Positions 58,601-64,000 of a DNA stretch of 64,000 bases are shown one piece after another (position 1 is the stretch's first letter; each line of letters starts with the position of its first letter). The notes beneath the pieces are model-generated. The model saw only the letters and a list, made by a program, of their open reading frames with translations. It was not told the DNA's origin and ran no database searches. The stretch lies in contig OY720632.1 of assembly GCA_963169105.1 (NCBI GenBank), positions 60,731,136-60,795,135 on the forward strand, written 5' to 3'. Source of the DNA: Ceriagrion tenellum. Lineage: Eukaryota > Arthropoda > Insecta > Odonata > Coenagrionidae. The translations under genes were made by a program, and so were the position numbers.

Positions 58601-61600
58601 TGTTGAACCAAATCCGAGGCCACACATGAATAGTTGGTTACACATTAACATCCACATCAATCTATCTAGATCATACCTTCTGATTCCTAAGCCTCTCAAC
58701 AGGTAATAAACAAAAAAATGTAGCTGTAATTTAACAGTAAAAGATCCACAAAGCAGGGAAATGGCTCTTGATGGAAGTTTCATATGCCTCTTACACACTT
58801 CCTGTAGTAGATATTTCCTCTTTAGCATTTACAAAATAACTGTTAGGTCTCATAAATAGCCAGCTATCATTCACAGCATCAAGTAGGTCATATCTCCTCG
58901 ATCGTTTTTGAATATTCACCAGTCTCACTTTAAAAACAATCAACAACGGCCATTTACGAGTCAACTGAGAAGACTTTTTTCTAAGTTGCGCCAAGGACTG
59001 GGTGAACAAAAAGAGGAAATTTAGGCAGCCCGTAGACTAGGCAACGATTCCAAACATTTGAATCCATTATGTATATTCATGGCCAGTACATGGTACAAAT
59101 GAGCACATGTATGAAAAATTTTACGCAAATCTGTAATTGAAAAAATCGCTCCAGCCTCCTTCACAGAAAATTCCAAGTCCAAGTTCACTCCCCTTATACG
59201 AGGTTTGTTCAAAAGGTTCCCGAACTTTATTTATTAAAAAAAAAAATACTTCTCTTACAAATTGTTGGTCAGGATCCCCTTCAAAGCAGTCTTCTCCCCA
59301 ACTTATACACTTATCCCAACGCTGTTTCCACTTTTTCTAATAGTCCTGGAACGCTTCTTCCGGAATGCTCGTAAGCTCCTCCGCCGATTTTTTTCTCTAT
59401 CTCTGAAACGGTGGCAAATCTCTTTCCTTTGAGCGGGGATTTTAGTTTAAGAAACAGGAAAAAGTCACACGGGGCCAGGTTTGGTGAATAGGGTGGGTAG
59501 GGAGGCACAGGGGTCTTGTTTTTGGCTAAAACTCACGAGTTCTGAGAGAGACATGAGCCGGCGCGTTGTCGTGGTGAAAAAACAGCTCGACGCTCTTCCA
59601 AATTTCGGGCCGTTTTCGCCTGATTCTCTCTCTTAGGCGCGTCATAACCCCAGGTAGCACTCCCTGTTGACTGTCTGGCATTTAGGTAAGTATTAGTGAT
59701 GCACAACTTCCTTTGCAACGAAAAAAACAGTTAACATCACCTTGACATTCGAGCGACTTGTCGAGCTTTTTTAGGACGGTGGGATGTTTCACCAATCCAT
59801 TGTGAAGATTGCACTTATTTTTTGATGTCATGTCCATAAAATCATGACTCATCATCTGTTATGATCCTGAACAAGAAGGTTTTATCATCTTCAGCTCTAT
59901 CAAACAGTTCCTGTCAGACTTGAACTCGATGTTGTTTCTGATCTGCAGTCATCAGGTGAGGCATGAATTTGGCGGCGACTCGATGCATCCTCAATTTTTC
60001 AGTTAGAATTTCATAGCACGAACCAATCAACATGCCACACTCTTCAGCAAGTTTCCTGACAGTCAAGCGTTGATTTTTATGGACGAGATCGTTCACTTTC
60101 TTGTTGAGGGGGTCGTCAGTTGACGTTGATGGTCTTCCGGAACTCTCGTCGTCTTCCACTGATTGCCACCCCTTTCTGAACCAAGTAAACCACTCATATC
60201 ACGCAGTACGGTTCAAAGCATCCTCACTATAAGCCTTGGTAATCAACTCAAAAGTTTTTGTGAGGGATTTGTATAGTTTTACGTAGAATTTGACAGAACA
60301 ACGCTGCTCCTTCGAAGAGCTCATTTTCGCGGATCCGATTTTTCGCCGCACTCCACGAACACCCTTTCACATAGTAGGCCGTAACTAAGCTACAAAACAA
60401 TATATCAACAAAGTGGTTAAAGGCGGCTATTTGGGAAGTTTTCGCGGACACAATGCCTCCATGTGGATTAAAAAATAACCAGCTGGAGGCGAGCTGCTCA
60501 AATATTTCGGAAACTTTTTTAACAGACCTCGTACTTAGGATCTTCAACCACTGGTCATCATTGTTAGTTGAATCCTATGATTGGTTGACTGCAGCCCTCC
60601 ACCCTTCCCATTCTAATGCTACTTCCCTTATTTGCTGATATCTCTTTCTATGTACTTTTCTCTTTATTTGGTCCATGAACTTATTCTTGGGTCTTAATCT
60701 GGGCACTTTTCCCTCTATTGTGACATCAATTATGTTCTTCCCAAACCCATATTGTCTCAAGGTGTGTCCAATCCATCTCATTCATCTTTCCTGTATGTTG
60801 CTCCATAGGGTCCTTTTCTCTTCTACTCTTCTGTACACTTCATCGTTTCTTATTTTTCCGTCCATTTTATCCTCAGCATCCTCCTCCAGTTCCAGGTTTC
60901 AAAAGCTTCTAGTCAATTCTGGTCAGCTTTTCCAATGGTCCAAGCTTCCGATCCATAGAGTACTGCGCTCCACACGAAGGTTTTCACATACTGTTTCCTG
61001 GTTTTTAGTCCTATATTCTTTGAGCACAGCAGTTGTATTATTCTCATGAACGCCTTCTTAGCTTGGGCTGTTCTCCGCTCGATGTCCGTTGTACTTCTTC
61101 CCTCCCACGTGAAGGTACTTCCGAGATAGGTGACAGAATCCACTTCCTCTAATTTCTCTCCTCTTAGTGTGACATTTGCATTCAGTTTCTCTGAATCGCA
61201 TACTAGAATTTCAGTCTTCGTCTTACTCATTTTCATGCTGTATTCTTGGAGAATTTGGTCCATGATGTTTTGTGACTTCTAAAGATCCTTCCGGTTTCCT
61301 GCTATGATAGCGATATCATCTGCTATACTTTCTCCATCAACCTCTGGTATACTTTCTTAATTCCTAAACATTCCTCGGAATGATAGAAAAAAGTAGGGTG
61401 TAAAGTTAATATTTGTTTATAGAACGTACTGGTTCGGCAAATTACAAACGTGTGTCTTAAAGCTTTACATAGTACCCAGGCATTCGAGTTATAGCTGTCC
61501 ACTCAGCTTTTGCTTACCACGCTTTTGATGGGATGAAGGATCTTCCCTGTGCTCAACATGAACCATCCCGAAACAAATCCATAGTGACTCTCTGTACTTC

Positions 61601-62458
61601 ACTAAATCGTTTAAGAGAAACTGCCATTAATCTTTACTATTTTTTTTGTTTCAAATCAGGAAATGAATTTTAATTTGAAATATTAACTTTTCAGAAGTGG
61701 AAACTGGATGTATTATTCTGCGCATTCAAGCAAGAATGGAGCATATACAACAAGTAATTACGGAAAGGATATTAATACATTGCAGGTATGACTCATTCCG
61801 ATCCCCCCCCATAGTGAATTAAGTACAAACTGAATCTCTTTGCTAATACGAGACAAAAGGAATAGATATAATACATAAATAAATACGCGTTACACGTTAA
61901 ATACGGTCTAATCAAACAAAATAAATGGTTCAAGGAAGCATCGTGGCCTAAGTAATTCAGATTTGAACTTTTTTTTATTCAGAAAGAGTTAATGGTGTGA
62001 TAAAATACTGGCATAGCATTTTTTTGTGTTTTTTAAATAAAGAAGAATCAGATCGATTATTTGCAAATATATATCAAGATGCATAGTCAAGGAATGACTT
62101 TCATTGACATGTTCTATAAAATTGTTAGATTATGACCAGTAACTATCTAGTAACCACTGTAAATGCCAAAAATGCGCGATCCAAGTGAAATCATTGACCA
62201 AGAGAACTTGTATTTGCCACTAAATGTTCGTTTGAATTCGCATTCTCATCCCTGTTTTTACTTCAATCTGTCCTAAATCTCTACTTTCAGGTTGGAGATC
62301 GCATTGGTGTATTGGTCAATAACTTCGGAGTGCTGCACTACTTTGTGAACGGCGTAGACCAGGGTCCAGCAGCATCAAATATACCAAAAATGGTTTATGG
62401 AGTGTCTGAGCTATATGACAATGCAGCCGCAATGACCATTGTTGATCCATCCTCTTGA
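52606..62458 (+). CDS. Secreted NHR-domain protein, copy 7 (intact, divergent, 264 aa)
   Basis: Exons 52606-52864, 57170-57272, 57453-57626, 61695-61785 and 62291-62458, with the same sizes and phases as copies 3 and 5. Exon 1 is nearly identical to the sisters (MLLLFFLIVHGAASSS, VNLQINSKRDQDGEW, VHNCAGG). Exons 2-5 differ clearly: FHPNCGFNAAISNDGKS, LTNRPLRRGELFEVRLDKK, HVHCWSIGITTFTPENIQ, SGNWMYYSAHSSKNGAY, GDRIGVLVNNFGVLHYF, VNGVDQGPAAS, ending DPSS then TGA. An extra Cys (HCWS) appears in exon 3. The NHR core residues are all present, so it should fold. Its introns are much longer and hold a foldback element, a dead mariner and LINE pieces. It lacks the shared promoter and 3' flank, so it is either an older array member or the founder, with exon 1 homogenised later. 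Confidence 0.85.
53099..53780 (-). mobile_element. Non-LTR retrotransposon fragment in intron 1 of copy 7
   Basis: On the minus strand it encodes IIGRSSGGKVKERCYFALVW, then PHLEHAASILDPGHKDLTKK and ISKIQKKQHASLKTA, matching the C-terminal region of CR1/Jockey-like reverse transcriptases (PHLEYAASVWDP type). It is frame-broken at both ends. Confidence 0.75.
54055..54626. mobile_element. Foldback element with two inverted transposase ends
   Basis: The ends are inverted repeats: CAGGGTACGGCATTATAACT on the left and its near-complement AATTATAATGCCGCACCCTG on the right. The two halves meet near 54345. Each carries the C-terminus of a Tc1/mariner-superfamily transposase reading toward its own end: IRAEIKNIPAAMLARVMTIA on the minus strand (left) and ICREIANIPAATLVRIMTNA on the plus strand (right). 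TA flanks the left end; the right flank is TG. It sits where the single 51-bp unit of this intron ends. Confidence 0.85.
55060..55350 (-). mobile_element. Non-LTR retrotransposon C-terminal fragment
   Basis: Minus-strand piece related to 60560-60860; on the + strand ATGTTCTTCACAAACCCATT and GTCTCAGGGTGTGTCCGATC are shared. It is part of the RTRWIGHTLRHNGF region of the LINE, with broken frames. Confidence 0.65.
55360..57160 (+). other. Rest of intron 1 of copy 7
   Basis: A+T-rich sequence with runs such as TTTTTGCAATAAATAATT repeated near 55980 and 56038. Open frames around 56000-56400 have a low-complexity composition and no family match. No element ends were found. Confidence 0.4.
57680..57840. 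repeat. ACGTT-rich repeat patch in intron 3 of copy 7
   Basis: Five ACGTT motifs in about 150 bp (CACGTTCGCGGAACGTTGCC, ACAACGTTCCCAAACGG, AAACGTTACATAGACGTTCG), with higher GC than its surroundings. Such patches occur at the ends of some non-autonomous transposons, but no opposite end was found. Confidence 0.45.
57841..59198. other. Intron 3 of copy 7, unassigned
   Basis: Contains a 9-bp-arm hairpin at 58547-58568 (CTCCCACTC/GAGTGGGAG). The minus-strand frames between about 58570 and 59210 could be pieces of one broken coding sequence, for example VKEAGAIFSITDLRKIFHTC. I cannot assign a family. Confidence 0.35.
59199..60531 (-). mobile_element. Full-length but dead mariner transposon
   Basis: A 1333-bp element flanked by TA (59197-59198 and 60532-60533), with diverged terminal inverted repeats starting CGAGGTTTGTTCAAAAGGTT on the left and CGAGGTCTGTTAAAAAAGTT on the right. 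Minus-strand transposase pieces in order: MSSSKEQRCSVKFYVKLYKS; SGRPSTSTDDPLNKKVNDLV; LRMHRVAAKFMPHLM; ITDDES, then a stop where Trp is expected, FYGHDIKK; YSPNLAPCDFFLFLKLKSPL. This is the DD34D pattern of mariner. At least one stop and several frameshifts make it inactive. Confidence 0.93.
60560..61335 (-). mobile_element. Non-LTR retrotransposon fragment, best-preserved copy in the window
   Basis: Minus strand: SIADDIAI (61306-61335, catalytic Asp pair), MSKTKTEILVCDSEKLNANV, YLGSTFTWEGRSTTDIERRT, AQAKKAF, FVWSAVLYGSEAWTIGKADQ, MRWIGHTLRQYGF, KNKFMDQIKRKVHRKRYQQI and WRAAVNQS. The order is that of the C-terminal half of a LINE ORF2. A frame break lies near 60912. It starts just beyond the mariner. 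Confidence 0.85.
61340..61690 (+). other. End of intron 3 of copy 7
   Basis: No element or frame is seen. TTTTCAG at 61688-61694 is the exon 4 acceptor. Confidence 0.5.
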
Positions 62459-63080
62459 TCTCATAAATGGCTGAACTATTCTTAAAATATAGTTTTCAAT
62501 ATAATTTTAATTCATAGCCCAGTTCCCTAAATTACATTAAAAGATAAAGAAACTTTGTGAAGGCTTTATTATCTCATTCTTGACCACGGTGTGTACTTTA
62601 ATTTGATTTAAAAATTGTGTGTTCCAATTGTAGATATCCTCGCGCTTGTTTACTGACTTTGTAAAGGATGGAATTCAATCACTGAGTACTTTTGATGAGT
62701 GAAAAAGTATTATTGATCACAAACATGGAGCTGTTACCACCATTAAAAGTTTCCTAAAATTAAGAAAAATTCATTTGAGTTAAATGTTAAAGTTAGTTCT
62801 TCACTAGATTTTCCGTTTCGAATAAATGTGGCATCGCTCAGCTGGCACTTAATTTTTTGTCAATCCACGTCACGATTTAACACACTATTGGTTTTCGAAT
62901 ACCCAAAAAAGGTGATTTAAGAAGAGAAAGCAATGTTTCAGGGAATCCTAGGATATATTAAATTGACTTTTTTCTCCTTTGAATCCATATTGAAAATAAG
63001 TATTGTACTTTTCCACCATAATTTATTGTAAGCGTAAAACGCGTTTCGCAGCTTCCTGCATCGTCAGTTACAGTTGTTTA
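62459..63080 (+). other. 3' flank of copy 7
   Basis: It lacks the shared 3'-flank block of the other copies. An ATTAAA at 62536-62541 is the nearest polyA-like signal, and an AATAAA occurs only near 62820. No gene is seen. Confidence 0.45.
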
Positions 63081-63086
63081 TCTCTC

Positions 63087-63168
63087 GTGCGAATTTCCAC
63101 AGAGAAAAAATCATCCGCCTTGACCGGGATGATTGGGCGGATGATTTTTTCTCTGTGGAAATTCGCAC
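63087..63168. repeat. Perfect 33-bp inverted repeat with a 16-nt loop
   Basis: Arms 63087-63119 and 63136-63168 are exact complements (GTGCGAATTTCCACAGAGAA at the outer end). It adjoins the Penelope-like sequence, so it is probably an end structure of a retroelement, though an RNA hairpin cannot be excluded. Confidence 0.92.
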
Positions 63169-63169
63169 A

Positions 63170-63760
63170 TTTGTGCATTGCGGGTGACTCCATAAAGTGG
63201 AACTCCGTGGCTAGTCCCGGATAGCTTAAAATTTGCTTATCTCTCATTTATTGACTGCTACGATGGCAACTTTACGCTAAGAAGGGGGAGATTTGAAGAA
63301 CAAACTAATTTTGGGAGAGAAGACAGGGGAACATAGACTTTGGGCTCGTGAGAAGGGAAATGTTTTTCGAAAAGGAGTGGGGAGGGATGCGGAAAAAGTA
63401 GCTCTTTGCAAAGATTAATTTACTACCTGATAATGTCCATCTCTTCCAAAGCATCCATCTGTAAGCCTTTTGGTAGAAAATGTAAAATTTCTGGGATAAA
63501 ATCAATCACGTGATTATTATAAAGCAGACGCTTGGCAAATTGAGAGTTGGTATCCATGTTGAAGTAACTTCGTGAGTGTTCTTAGATGCATGTCTTGAAA
63601 CTTCGTCCGGTTGGACCTATGTAAGCCATATTACAACTAATTCGTTTAATTTTGTAAATATCTCACCTGAATGATCTACCCACTTTGTCTTTTCCGTTTA
63701 CTAAAAATTTCGAAAGAGTTAGGGGAGTGTGTATAATATGGATTCGAATATAAAACACTT
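63170..63760 (-). mobile_element. Penelope-like element, GIY-YIG endonuclease end
   Basis: Minus strand, about 63730 down to 63300: NGKDKVGRSFR, then after a stop IYKIKRISCNMAYIGPTGRS and FKTC. This matches the YK..C..C...YIG.TGRS.KTR signature of the Penelope-like GIY-YIG domain. FAKRLLYNNHVIDFIPEILH follows, then further broken residues. Stops show that it is inactive. Confidence 0.75.
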
Positions 63761-64000
63761 CGACGAAGTGACGCCTGAAGGTGTAAAGTTTATTCTCCTA
63801 TGAACATCGATTCGTAATTCCATAATTACCAAGATATGGCAGCACGAACATACTCTCGGCAGTTACTTCATTATTCACATTCAGCATACTGCTAAAACGA
63901 AAGTGCCGAAAACCAAAGAATTGAAACTGAAAACAACAAAGAAGTTTGCAATGGTGGAAAATACCACCGACTCCAACCTAATATTATTTGATTCGAAATT
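63761..64000. other. Window end, unassigned
   Basis: 240 bp with no feature that I can support. Confidence 0.4.

Overview
The window looks like nuclear DNA of an arthropod, most likely an insect. It is A+T-rich, its genes have spliced GT-AG introns, and it is full of decayed arthropod-type transposable elements: mariner, non-LTR retrotransposons carrying a reverse-transcriptase FADD motif, and a Penelope-like element. No species can be named from the sequence alone, and I saw no rRNA, tRNA, CRISPR array or bacterial-style operon.

The organising feature is a tandem array, all on the + strand, of one five-exon gene family. Exon 1 encodes a signal peptide and about 70 residues that I do not recognise. 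Exons 2-5 together encode one complete neuralized homology repeat (NHR) domain, with the motifs FHP.CG, SNDG, LTNRPLRR.E.FEVRLD, SGNWM, GDR.GV.VNNFGVLH and VNGVDQGPAAS. NHR domains are best known from intracellular E3 ligases (Neuralized, NEURL4), so a clustered family of small predicted secreted proteins with a single NHR and no RING finger is unusual. It is the best candidate here for an undescribed system. Intron phases are 1, 2, 2 and 0 in every copy.

Layout: copy 1 (exons 4-5 only, 1704-2425; the rest lies left of the window); copy 2 (6596-9481, pseudogene with exons 1-2 only); copy 3 (11443-18574, intact, 264 aa); an exon 4-5 relic (21167-21562); copy 4 (24468-31711, intact, 269 aa); an inverted exon 1 relic (34562-34715, minus strand); copy 5 (35129-39674, intact, 264 aa); copy 6 (43781-48504, pseudogene); and copy 7 (52606-62458, intact, 264 aa, diverged in exons 2-5 but almost identical to the others in exon 1). 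Six first exons have a TATA-like box about 50-95 bp upstream of the start codon. Copies 2-6 share a longer promoter block that copy 7 lacks.

The array grew by repeated segmental duplication. The clearest case is an ~11 kb block (9492-~20510) repeated at 22520-~33620, each block carrying one intact gene. Copy 6 is bracketed by ~390-bp inverted repeats. Each repeat unit also carries old upstream LINE fragments and a shared 3' flank. Later changes include a deleted mariner with clean empty sites in sister copies, a foldback element and a dead full-length mariner in the introns of copy 7, and a 51-bp minisatellite in copy 2. The last 1 kb holds a 33-bp perfect hairpin and the 3' part of a Penelope-like element.
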